A stretch of DNA of 64,000 nucleotides, taken from Ignavibacteriales bacterium. Its GTDB lineage: Bacteria > Bacteroidota > Ignavibacteria > Ignavibacteriales > Ignavibacteriaceae. The position numbers were made by a program, and so were the translations under genes. Of this stretch, positions 19,020 through 26,172 are shown piece after piece. The stretch spans positions 744,001-808,000 of the forward strand of contig JADJEI010000013.1 in NCBI GenBank assembly GCA_016709155.1, written 5' to 3'. Position 1 is the stretch's first letter. Every line of letters begins with the position of its first letter. The notes under the pieces are model-generated. The model was not told the origin of the DNA. It did not search any database and worked only from the letters and a program-made list of their open reading frames with translations.

Positions 19020-19995
19020 GAATTATGTTACAATAAGTCGTGATGAAAAAGAAATAACAAAAGAAGATCTTGAGAGATTAGAAGCAGATGTCAGGACAAT
19101 AAGAATTCCATCAGACAGGCAGATTCTGCATATAATTCCCGAAGAATTTTCAGTTGATCATCAAGGGGGGATAGATTCGCCGATTGGAATGTCAGGATCG
19201 CGCTTGGAAGCAACTAATCATATTGTACTTGCTTCTATACCTGCAATCCAAAATATAAAAAAATCTGTAGAACGCGCTGGTTATCAGGTTAAGGATTACA
19301 TACTTCAGCCTATAGCCTCAAGCACTTCGGTGCTAGATGAAAACGAAAAAGATTTAGGAATAGTATTGATTGACATAGGCGGGGGTACTACGGATATTGC
19401 GATCTATCATAAAAAGACAATCAAACACACTAAAGTGATAGGCGTAGCCGGTAATCAGGTTACTAATGATATTCGAGAATCACTTGGTGTAATAACAGAA
19501 GAAGCTGAACGATTAAAAAAAGAATTTGGCTATGCAACTGAAAACGCAATTATTAAAGAAGAAGATATTTTTATTAAAGGTGTCGGCGCGCGTGGAAATG
19601 CAAAAATACCAATCAGTCTCTTAACACAAATAATTAGTTTGAGAATGAGAGAACTTTTCAGCCTTATTGATAATGAATTAAGAAGCACCGGCTATAAAAA
19701 TAAAATCAAAGCCGGGATCGTTTTAACAGGAGGGGGTTCATTGTTGAAGGGCGCAACGGAATTAGCTGAAGAAGTATTTGGACTGCCTGCAAGAATAGGG
19801 GTACCACTTGAGCTTGGAAGCGGACTGTCTAACGAAATTGAAAGCCCTGAATTTGCCACCGTAGCCGGTCTTATTAAAGGAATTCCGGGAGGAAGGTCAA
19901 GCGAGTATCAGGAATTAATTAAAAAGCCCGTTGATTCAGAAAATAAAATAAAAAAATTCATTAAACGTGTAACAATATTTTTTGACGAATTATAA
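18982..19995 (+). pseudogene. ftsA: Cell division protein FtsA, N-terminal part missing
   Basis: FtsA is the actin-like protein that ties FtsZ to the membrane. Homology starts abruptly at AVAGEHITSM, which matches the (V)GIAGxHI stretch normally near residue 80; before it the frame is only the out-of-frame end of ftsQ. The first 75-85 residues, including the DIGTT phosphate loop, are therefore missing. The rest is normal: LIDIGGGTTDIAIY, VLTGGGSLLKG, and a basic amphipathic C-terminal tail (KKFIKRVTIFFDEL) for membrane binding. The nearest in-frame ATG is 19009. A deletion of about 250 bases or more across the end of ftsQ and the start of ftsA is implied, either real or an assembly error. Confidence 0.85.
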
Positions 19996-20015
19996 ATCAT
20001 TATTAAGGAGTAACT

Positions 20016-21296
20016 ATGCCAAATTTCGCAACCTTGGATAAAGAAAGATCAATGTCAGCTGTACTAAAGGTAGTTGGTGTTGGTGGTGGTGGCTGTAATG
20101 CCATCGAAAGTATGATTGCCAGAGGATTAACCGGCGTTGAGTACATCGCAGTTAATACCGATGCTCAAGTACTTAATAGCAGTAATGCTACACATAAAAT
20201 TCAAGTTGGAACTAATGTCACGCGCGGTTTGGGCGCAGGTTCTGACCCGAACATTGGCAGAAAAGCTACCGAGGAAGACCGCGAAAAACTTTCTGAAGTT
20301 CTTTCAGGTAGTGATATGGTTTTTGTGACTGGCGGTATGGGCGGGGGAACCGGTACAGGCGGTGCCCCGGTCGTTGCATCAATAGCAAAAAGTGTTGGCG
20401 CTCTTGTGGTTGGTATTGTTACCAAACCATTTAAGTGGGAAGGTAAAAAAAGAATGCTCAATGCAGAAACTGGCATTCAGGAATTAAAACAGCATGTTGA
20501 CAGCTTAATTGTAATTCCAAATGAACGATTACTGTCCATCATTGATAAAAATATAAATGCGTTTACGGCTTTCGATAAGCCAAATGAAGTATTGTATGAA
20601 GCAACACGAGGCATAGCGGACATTATAAATGTTGAAGGATTAATTAATGTTGATTTTGCTGATGTAAGATCAGTTATGAATCAAAGCGGCGAAGCTCTGA
20701 TGGGATGTGGCATTGCCAGTGGTGAGAACCGTGCAGTTGAAGCAGCACAAAAAGCAATTTCAAGTCCATTGCTCGAAGGCGTAAACATCAAAGGAGCAAA
20801 AAGTGTTTTATTAAATGTTACCGGGTCAAGCAACCTTTCTATGCAGGAAATTTACGCAGGCAATAATGTTATTTTTGAAGCTGCCGGTGAAGAAGCAAAT
20901 GTAATTTTCGGCTGTGTTAAAAAAGATGAAATGAATGACTACGTTTCATATACTGTTATTGCAACCGGATTTCAAGGTTCAAATTCTTCAGGAAAAAGTA
21001 AAACTACAGCACTGCCCAAATCAACTTCTGCAACAAGTGTAGATTCGTTCCGTGGTGGATTTAACTTCAAAGATCCCGAAGAAATTAATCAAGACGATCT
21101 GGAAATACCCACCTTCTTCCGGCTTAACGGCGCAAAATCTAAAATGGAAGAAAAGCCAACCGATCCATTAGAGTCTGGCTTTAAACCGCAGGATTCCCGA
21201 TATACCTGGGCGAAGGACAAAGCAGAAAAAAAGAAGTTTGAAGAAGAACCTGGCAGCGAAGAAAGTTCTTCCTTTTTAAGAATGATAATGGATTAA
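20016..21296 (+). CDS. ftsZ: Cell division GTPase FtsZ
   Basis: 426 residues. This tubulin homologue forms the division ring. The GTP loop GGMGGGTGTGGAPVVA is at about 107-122, with GGGGCNAIESM near the start and NVDFADVRSVM in the T7 loop region. A variable linker (about 325-420) ends in SSFLRMIMD; a DLEIPTFFR stretch at about 357-365 resembles the conserved FtsZ tail that binds FtsA, but lies unusually far from the end. A good AAGGAG site precedes the ATG. It is the last gene of the cluster. Confidence 0.96.
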   Translation: MPNFATLDKERSMSAVLKVVGVGGGGCNAIESMIARGLTGVEYIAVNTDAQVLNSSNATHKIQVGTNVTRGLGAGSDPNIGRKATEEDREKLSEVLSGSDMVFVTGGMGGGTGTGGAPVVASIAKSVGALVVGIVTKPFKWEGKKRMLNAETGIQELKQHVDSLIVIPNERLLSIIDKNINAFTAFDKPNEVLYEATRGIADIINVEGLINVDFADVRSVMNQSGEALMGCGIASGENRAVEAAQKAISSPLLEGVNIKGAKSVLLNVTGSSNLSMQEIYAGNNVIFEAAGEEANVIFGCVKKDEMNDYVSYTVIATGFQGSNSSGKSKTTALPKSTSATSVDSFRGGFNFKDPEEINQDDLEIPTFFRLNGAKSKMEEKPTDPLESGFKPQDSRYTWAKDKAEKKKFEEEPGSEESSSFLRMIMD

Positions 21297-21330
21297 TTTT
21301 AAATAACTTGATAGATTGAGATTATCTATT

Positions 21331-21525
21331 CTATTCATCGCTTGGTCGCGATTCGATAAGAATATTCTCTTCTTCGTCTTTTGATATTATTATTCTATTT
21401 GGGCGGCAGCAGATTCTGCAATCTTCTATGAAATCCTGCTTGCCTTCAATTGTGAGATCAACCCAAACTGTATTTTCAACGCCGCAGTATTGGCACGTCC
21501 AAACTAAATCTTCATCTGATTGCAT
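21331..21525 (-). CDS. CPXCG motif-containing cysteine-rich protein
   Basis: A 64-residue protein with two cysteine pairs, CQYCG at about 11-15 and CRICC at about 36-40, preceded by the DFIEDC stretch and followed by PNRI. This is the small CPXCG (Cys-rich CPXG) family, probably a metal-binding zinc ribbon of unknown role. The first pair reads CQYCG instead of CPYCG. An AAGAGGA site precedes the start codon. The gene is convergent with ftsZ and divergent from the promoter at 21611. Confidence 0.85.
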   Translation of the reverse strand: MQSDEDLVWTCQYCGVENTVWVDLTIEGKQDFIEDCRICCRPNRIIISKDEEENILIESRPSDE

Positions 21526-21610
21526 TTTTTCCTCTTAAAAGTTAATTCTAATTCTTTCTCCATATTAAGCGAGAAAAAAAATAATAATCAACTATTCTAT
21601 CCTCTGCTCT

Positions 21611-21639
21611 TGACTTTTTTTCATTAATGTCTTAAATAT
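21611..21639 (+). promoter_or_regulatory. Sigma70-type promoter in front of the DnaE-like gene
   Basis: TTGACT (21611-21616) and TAAATA (21634-21639) are separated by exactly 17 bases. Transcription would start about 20 bases before the ATG at 21666. The -10 element overlaps the palindrome at 21636-21663. Confidence 0.65.
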
Positions 21640-21663
21640 AGTGTGCAAATGCACACTATATTG
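21636..21663. promoter_or_regulatory. Perfect 12-bp inverted repeat, likely repressor operator (LexA-like?)
   Basis: The arm AATATAGTGTGC is matched by its exact complement GCACACTATATT, with AAAT between. It covers the -10 element and start site of the promoter and lies three bases before the ATG of the DnaE-like gene. Error-prone DnaE genes are often under SOS control, so a LexA-type repressor is the first guess, but the GTGTGC-N4-GCACAC core is neither the E. coli nor the Bacillus LexA box. The binding protein is inferred. Confidence 0.65.
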
Positions 21664-21665
21664 TA

Positions 21666-23335
21666 ATGAATAAAAATAATACAGAAATATTCCGCTATAG
21701 TTTGCCTCCGGAATGGAATCAAACAAAAATTCATACACTTTATCCGCCCATTCCGCGAAACAGCAGTAAAGTTAAATTTAATATATTTGATTACGAAATG
21801 CTTTTCGCTGATGAAGCGACAAAAGAATTGTTAAGGAGGGGGAAAACAATCGGCTGCTTCTACGTTGAATCACCAGGAATGCGGTCGCTTCTACGAAAGC
21901 TTGATGTAACAACATTTGAAATGCTCACAGCGGCAAGTTCAATTATACGCCCCGGCGTTGCAGAAAGCGGAATGATGCAGGAATTTATCACCCGGCACAA
22001 AGACCCTGCCCGAAGAAAGTATTTGATTCCTGAAATGGAATCTCTTCTTACAGAAACCTACGGTGTAATGATCTATCAGGAAGATGTTATAAAAGTAGCG
22101 CATCATATCGCTGGTTTAACACTTGAAGAAGCCGACTTGCTTCGCCGTGCGATGAGCGGAAAAATGCGCTCGCACAAAGCAATGGAACAAATAACAAATA
22201 AGTTTTTTTCTTCTTGTAAAGAAAGGGAACTAACTGATCATCAGGCAAACGAACTTTGGCGGCAAATCGAATCTTTTGCGGGATATTCTTTTTGCAAAGC
22301 TCACAGTGCTTCATTTGCACTTTTATCTTTTCAAGTGGCTTTTCTAAAAGCTCATTATCCTGCCGAGTTTATGGCAAGCGTGCTCAGCAATCAAGGGGGG
22401 GTTTACTCACCTGCTGTTTATATTCAGGAAAGCAAAAGACTTGGTTTAAAAATTGAGCTGCCCTGTATAAACAGCAGCTCTTATGAATATTATGGTGAAG
22501 CAAAAAAAATAAGGATCGGCTTGATGGCTATCAAAAATTTTTCTTTCAACTCGATTCAAAAAATAATTGAGGAAAGGAAAAACATGGCAGATTTATTTCG
22601 CTGGCAGATTTTATTGTGAGGACCAAAATCGGTTTTGAGGAAACATCTTTGCTTATCAATTGCGGGGCAATGGGCTGCTTCAAACAAAGCCGCCCGGAAC
22701 TTATGCGACTACTTGATATTTACATAAAGAAAAGAAAAATTTTAGAAGAAAATTCTAATAACCTTTTTATGAATGAGAGTTTTCTACTTGAAAATTATGT
22801 GCGAACAAATCGGAATCATTCACTTGAGGAAATATGCCGTACCGAGTACAGTTCTTTTGATTATATGGTTACTCGTCATCCGCTTTTTTTCTTCAAAGAA
22901 TGGCTGAGCCAACCTTCAATTGTGCAGGCAAAAAATATGTCTTTGTACAAAAACAAAAAAGTAAAAATGATCGGGTGGTATATGACTTCTAAAAGAATCA
23001 GAACAAGGAAGGGGGAGATAATGAAATTCCTATCGCTGGAAGACCTTACTGGAACTTTTGAAGTTGTTATCTTCCCAAAGGTATATAATATTTATGCAGG
23101 ACTCACAGCATCGATGGGTCCCTATCTTGTAGATGGCAAAATTGATATGAATGATGAAAACAATCTTATTGCCGAAAAGATAGAAATACTTAACTCACTT
23201 GAAATAAAGCAGAGTTTTCAAAAAGACAGTGTTGATCACAACTATTATGGTGATAAGGAAAAAATAACTGAAGAAGAATTTTATATTGTCGAAAAACTTG
23301 GTGCCGAAAAATTACGCCGGGCTTATGCTGTCTGA
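21666..23335 (+). pseudogene. DnaE2/ImuC-like DNA polymerase III alpha, N-terminal half missing and one frameshift
   Basis: The sequence matches only the second half of a DnaE-like polymerase. From about 21774 it follows the family: GKTIGCFYVESPGMRSLLRKL, AASSIIRPGVAESGMM, TYGVMIYQEDVIKVAH, LLRRAMSGK, WRQIESFAGYSFCKAHSASFALLSFQ. The PHP domain and the palm with its catalytic aspartates are absent. The first 36 residues are not polymerase-like. At 22586-22587 one G is missing: restoring it gives NMGRFISLADFIVRTKIGFE, linking the frames 21666-22619 and 22616-23335. The second part ends in an OB-fold (GWYMTSKRIRTRKGEIMKFLSLED). As read it cannot be an active polymerase. The promoter and operator just upstream suggest damage-induced expression of the intact gene. 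Confidence 0.8.
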
Positions 23336-23336
23336 T

Positions 23337-23834
23337 TTATTTCATATTTACAAATTGCGTCGGAAAATTCAAATCAGCTTCGCGGACTAATTTTATAACA
23401 TCCTGCAAATCATCAATTTTAGGAGCCTGAACACGAATCTGTTCGTCTTGAATTTGTGCAGTAACCTTTAGCTTCGAGTCTTTAATCATTTTTGTAATAA
23501 TCTTGGCGTTATCCTTAGAAATGCCGCTCAGAAGATTAATCTTTTGCTTGATTGTACCGCCAGCAGCAGTTTGTGCTTCTTCGGGGCTTAAAGCTTTAAT
23601 CGAAATACCCCGCTTAATAAATTTAGATTGAATTATATCATAAGAAGAGCGAAGAGAATAATCATCTTTTGTATGAATCAAAATAAATTTATCCTTTTTA
23701 TTTAATTCAATTAAAGTGTTAGAGTCTTTTAGATCGTAACGCTGATGAATTTCTTTGGTTGCCTGATTGATAGCATTATCAGCTTCCTGAAAATCTATTT
23801 CGGAAACAATGTCAAATGAGTGATTTTGAGCCAT
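23337..23834 (-). CDS. YajQ family nucleotide-binding protein
   Basis: 165 residues, starting MAQNHSFDIVSEIDFQEADNA and ending in READLNFPTQFVNMK, with HQRYDLKDS near 32 and GISIKALSPEEAQTAAGG in the middle; this matches YajQ along its full length. Members bind nucleotides, and some bind cyclic di-GMP and act as transcription co-regulators. It is convergent with the DnaE-like gene (stop codons one base apart) and lies downstream of the tRNA on the same strand. Confidence 0.92.
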   Translation of the reverse strand: MAQNHSFDIVSEIDFQEADNAINQATKEIHQRYDLKDSNTLIELNKKDKFILIHTKDDYSLRSSYDIIQSKFIKRGISIKALSPEEAQTAAGGTIKQKINLLSGISKDNAKIITKMIKDSKLKVTAQIQDEQIRVQAPKIDDLQDVIKLVREADLNFPTQFVNMK

Positions 23835-23864
23835 AGAATTAATTGTTAAAAGTTGAAAAAATAG

Positions 23865-23939
23865 TCGGGGTGATAGGATTCGAACCTACGACCTCTTCGT
23901 CCCGAACGAAGCGCGCTAGCCGGGCTGCGCTACACCCCG
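23865..23939 (-). tRNA. tRNA-Pro (anticodon CGG)
   Basis: On the minus strand the acceptor arms CGGGGTG and CACCCCG pair perfectly, the anticodon stem is CTTCG/CGAAG around TTCGGGA (anticodon CGG), and the T arm has GGTTCGAATCC. The discriminator base is A and no CCA is encoded. The 5' part of this gene is duplicated twice upstream (see the tandem repeat), so its original promoter is probably displaced by about 630 bases. Confidence 0.93.
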
Positions 23940-23943
23940 AAAG

Positions 23944-24207
23944 CTAAGAAACTAAAAAGAAATCAGAATATTCTTTTCTTATAAAATCTTTGTTTCTAAT
24001 TTTTTTTAATTTGATTTCAAATCTATTAGCTTCAACATTAGTATCAAAGTTCATTAAAAAAATCAACTCCCACGGACCTTTATTCACAGTTGATTTATTT
24101 TGACCGGAATTATGTTCGACTAATCTTCTGTTAATATTATTTGTGTGTCCGATATACCAATTATGATTTTTCAGAGATTCAATTATGTAAGTGTAAAAAA
24201 TTTCCAC
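23944..24207 (-). CDS. GIY-YIG nuclease family protein, copy next to the tRNA
   Basis: 87 residues forming a single GIY-YIG nuclease domain: FYTYIIESLKNHNWYIGHTNN has the two tyrosine motifs, followed by the catalytic-type Arg in NRRLVEHN and the Glu in VEANRFEIKLK. There is no other domain. It starts with GTG inside AGGTCGTGG, a stretch like the tRNA's own AGGTCGTAGG, and stops four bases before the tRNA 5' end. Single-domain proteins of this family are numerous in Bacteroidota and relatives; their roles are mostly unknown. Here a homing function directed at the tRNA gene is an inference from the layout. Confidence 0.88.
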   Translation of the reverse strand: MEIFYTYIIESLKNHNWYIGHTNNINRRLVEHNSGQNKSTVNKGPWELIFLMNFDTNVEANRFEIKLKKIRNKDFIRKEYSDFFLVS

Positions 24208-24260
24208 GACCTTCCCGACCTGTCGGGACGCGCTAGCCGGGCTGCGCTACACCCCGAAAG

Positions 24261-24524
24261 CTAAGAAACTAAAAAGAAATCAGAATATTCTTTTCTTATA
24301 AAATCTTTGTTTCTAATTTTTTTTAATTTGATTTCAAATCTATTAGCTTCAACATTAGTATCAAAGTTCATTAAAAAAATCAACTCCCACGGACCTTTAT
24401 TCACAGTTGATTTATTTTGACCGGAATTATGTTCGACTAATCTTCTGTTAATATTATTAGTGTGTCCGATATACCAATTATGATTTTTCAGAGATTCAAT
24501 TATGTAAGTGTAAAAAATTTCCAC
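24261..24524 (-). CDS. GIY-YIG nuclease family protein, outer copy
   Basis: The protein is identical to that encoded at 23944-24207; the DNA differs by one synonymous base. It again starts with GTG, preceded by a 28-base copy of the tRNA-Pro 5' part and the TCCCGAC hairpin, and it ends just before the second tRNA piece. If transcribed from upstream, both nuclease genes and the tRNA would lie on one RNA. Confidence 0.88.
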   Translation of the reverse strand: MEIFYTYIIESLKNHNWYIGHTNNINRRLVEHNSGQNKSTVNKGPWELIFLMNFDTNVEANRFEIKLKKIRNKDFIRKEYSDFFLVS

Positions 24525-24665
24525 GACCTTCCCGACCTGTCGGGACGCGCTAGCCGGGCTGCGCTACACCCCGAAAAAAATCAATAGCAATCTAACCTAT
24601 TTGGATATTCAAAAAAAATATTGGTTTATTATTGAAATTATTTGATAAAATTTAAGACAAATTAC

Positions 24666-24694
24666 TTGCTTTTGATCATTCTTTGTCCTATAAT
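24666..24694 (+). promoter_or_regulatory. Promoter of the first OmpA-family gene
   Basis: TTGCTT (24666-24671) and TATAAT (24689-24694) lie exactly 17 bases apart. The start codon is about 60 bases downstream, after a GTGAGGA ribosome site. Confidence 0.65.
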
Positions 24695-24762
24695 TCAAGT
24701 GAAAATTTTTAAAAAAATGACTAATAACAAACATAACCATACACTAATTTAGTGAGGAAAAA

Positions 24763-25890
24763 ATGAAAAAAGTTGTTCTATTTGTGGCAATTTTAATGAC
24801 CACAGGTCTATTTGCCCAATCGACCAATCAAATACTTACCAAGGATGCTTGGGTATTTGGTTTTGGTTTCACTTATCCAAGATTAATGAGCTCTCCACTT
24901 GAGGCGAGTGATGTTAATTATGGCGGATTCCTTTCCATTCAGAAAAATTTTTCTGAGCATACAGGTCTAAGACTATCTGGCAAATTAAATCATATCGAAG
25001 CCGAATATGAATTTAATAATGCTACTGAAACTCTTACAGATGATATAATAGCCGGTAATGTTGATATGCTTTACTATTTCGCCCCTTGTGAGCCAGTTTC
25101 TCCATACATTGTCGCTGGATTCGGTGCTATTTTTTACAAACCGGTAAACGCTCCTAACCCCTCCTTGGATGAGGAAAGTTTCACAGATTTCCAATTGAAC
25201 CTCGGTTTTGGAAGTGAATGGAGAATTGGTGACAGCTGGAGAATTAAAACTGAATTGGGTTATCATACAGTTTCAAATAGTAAAATTGATGGTGTATATG
25301 ATGGAGGTAATGGTTTACTTGGTGGAAACAATGATACATACATGAGTTTCGATTTAGGCTTCCTGTATTACTTTGGACAGGGTGAACGCAGTTTAATGTG
25401 TGACTTATATGATGGAATAAATGCAAAAGTAGATTACGATAAGATAGAAGACCTAATAAAGAAATATTCAACTGAACCAACAGAAGTTGACTACGGTAGA
25501 ATTGAAGATATAGTAAAGAAACACAGTAAAACCACTGTAAGTGAAATGCCTGACAAATGGGTATTGGTAGGTGTAAACTTTGATTTCAATAAATCAACAT
25601 TAAGACCCGAATCATATCCAATATTATATAACGCAGCAGAAGTATTGTTGAGTCATCCTGAATTAAAAGTAGAAATACAGGGACATACAGATCAAATCGG
25701 TTCGGATAGTTATAACAATAAGCTATCTTTAGAGAGAGCCGAAATGGTAAAGAAGTTCCTAGTAGCTAAAGGAGTTGATGCAAGCAGATTAACAACTTCG
25801 GGCAAAGGTAAAAGTCAGTTACTATTCAAAGACAACAGTGAATCAAGTAGATTCTTAAACAGAAGAATTGAATTTCACGTTATTAAATAA
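24763..25890 (+). CDS. OmpA-family outer membrane protein, first of three tandem paralogues
   Basis: 375 residues. A signal peptide (about 1-19, ending FAQS) is followed by a beta-barrel of about 190 residues with alternating aromatic strands, a linker, and a C-terminal OmpA peptidoglycan-binding domain (about 265-375: VNFDFNKSTLRPES, IQGHTDQIGSDSYN, LSLERAEMVKKFL, NRRIEFHV). The linker carries a short tandem repeat, VDYDKIEDLIKKYS then VDYGRIEDIVKKHS, just where other OmpA proteins have thrombospondin-like or proline-rich linkers. The protein should link the outer membrane to the wall. A strong terminator follows, so it is its own unit. Confidence 0.9.
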   Translation: MKKVVLFVAILMTTGLFAQSTNQILTKDAWVFGFGFTYPRLMSSPLEASDVNYGGFLSIQKNFSEHTGLRLSGKLNHIEAEYEFNNATETLTDDIIAGNVDMLYYFAPCEPVSPYIVAGFGAIFYKPVNAPNPSLDEESFTDFQLNLGFGSEWRIGDSWRIKTELGYHTVSNSKIDGVYDGGNGLLGGNNDTYMSFDLGFLYYFGQGERSLMCDLYDGINAKVDYDKIEDLIKKYSTEPTEVDYGRIEDIVKKHSKTTVSEMPDKWVLVGVNFDFNKSTLRPESYPILYNAAEVLLSHPELKVEIQGHTDQIGSDSYNNKLSLERAEMVKKFLVAKGVDASRLTTSGKGKSQLLFKDNSESSRFLNRRIEFHVIK

Positions 25891-25910
25891 ACAGAATAAA
25901 TAATTTATTA

Positions 25911-25942
25911 TGAAAGGGATCTTGTCTAAAGATCCCTTTTTT
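25911..25942 (+). terminator. Terminator after the first OmpA gene
   Basis: AAAGGGATCTT (25913-25923) and AAGATCCCTTT (25929-25939) form a perfect 11-bp stem with a GTCTA loop and a T run. Nearly the same element, with the same flanking bases, follows the third OmpA gene. Confidence 0.9.
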
Positions 25943-26072
25943 ATTTTAAAAATTTGATTTGACCTCTCTCCTATTGTTTTGTGGACTAACATTTTACAAA
26001 ATCATCACCTGAATTATAAAATCGCTTCTAAAATATTCTCAAAAATTATTAAAAAAAACTTGACAATTATTA

Positions 26073-26089
26073 AAACTTATAATAAGTTT
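26073..26089. promoter_or_regulatory. 7-bp inverted repeat upstream of the second OmpA gene
   Basis: AAACTTA and TAAGTTT flank TAA, about 85 bases before the start codon. TTGACA at 26060-26065 precedes it, but I see no -10 box at good spacing, so operator or promoter status is only a guess. Confidence 0.3.
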
Positions 26090-26172
26090 AACTATATAAG
26101 GTTATAGAATTATTTTTATGTATGTTATGAGATCAAGTTTGTAAGTCTAATAAAATAATAAAAGGTCATAAA

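Larger units (their letters stand above)
23912..24576. repeat. Tandem 317-bp repeat: tRNA-Pro 5' part plus GIY-YIG gene, two copies and a 31-base remnant
   Basis: Units 23912-24228 and 24229-24545 are identical apart from one base (a synonymous ACA/ACT change in the nuclease gene). A third partial unit covers 24546-24576. Each unit contains, on the minus strand, the first 28 bases of tRNA-Pro (acceptor strand and D arm), then a short perfect hairpin (TCCCGAC-AG-GTCGGGA), then a GIY-YIG frame. The innermost tRNA part belongs to the intact tRNA gene. The layout suggests insertion of a mobile unit inside the tRNA gene with restoration of the full tRNA, followed by tandem duplication. Confidence 0.9.

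Noticed and set aside
21296..21330. Hairpin ATAGAT/ATCTAT as an ftsZ terminator
   Set aside because: Weak AT stem with no clear T run; not strong enough to report.
24229..24576. Extra tRNA genes at the two orphan tRNA-Pro pieces
   Set aside because: They hold only the acceptor 5' strand and D arm; no anticodon arm or 3' acceptor strand follows.
23912..24576. CRISPR-like array
   Set aside because: Only two long units and a remnant, with coding content; no short repeats with unique spacers.
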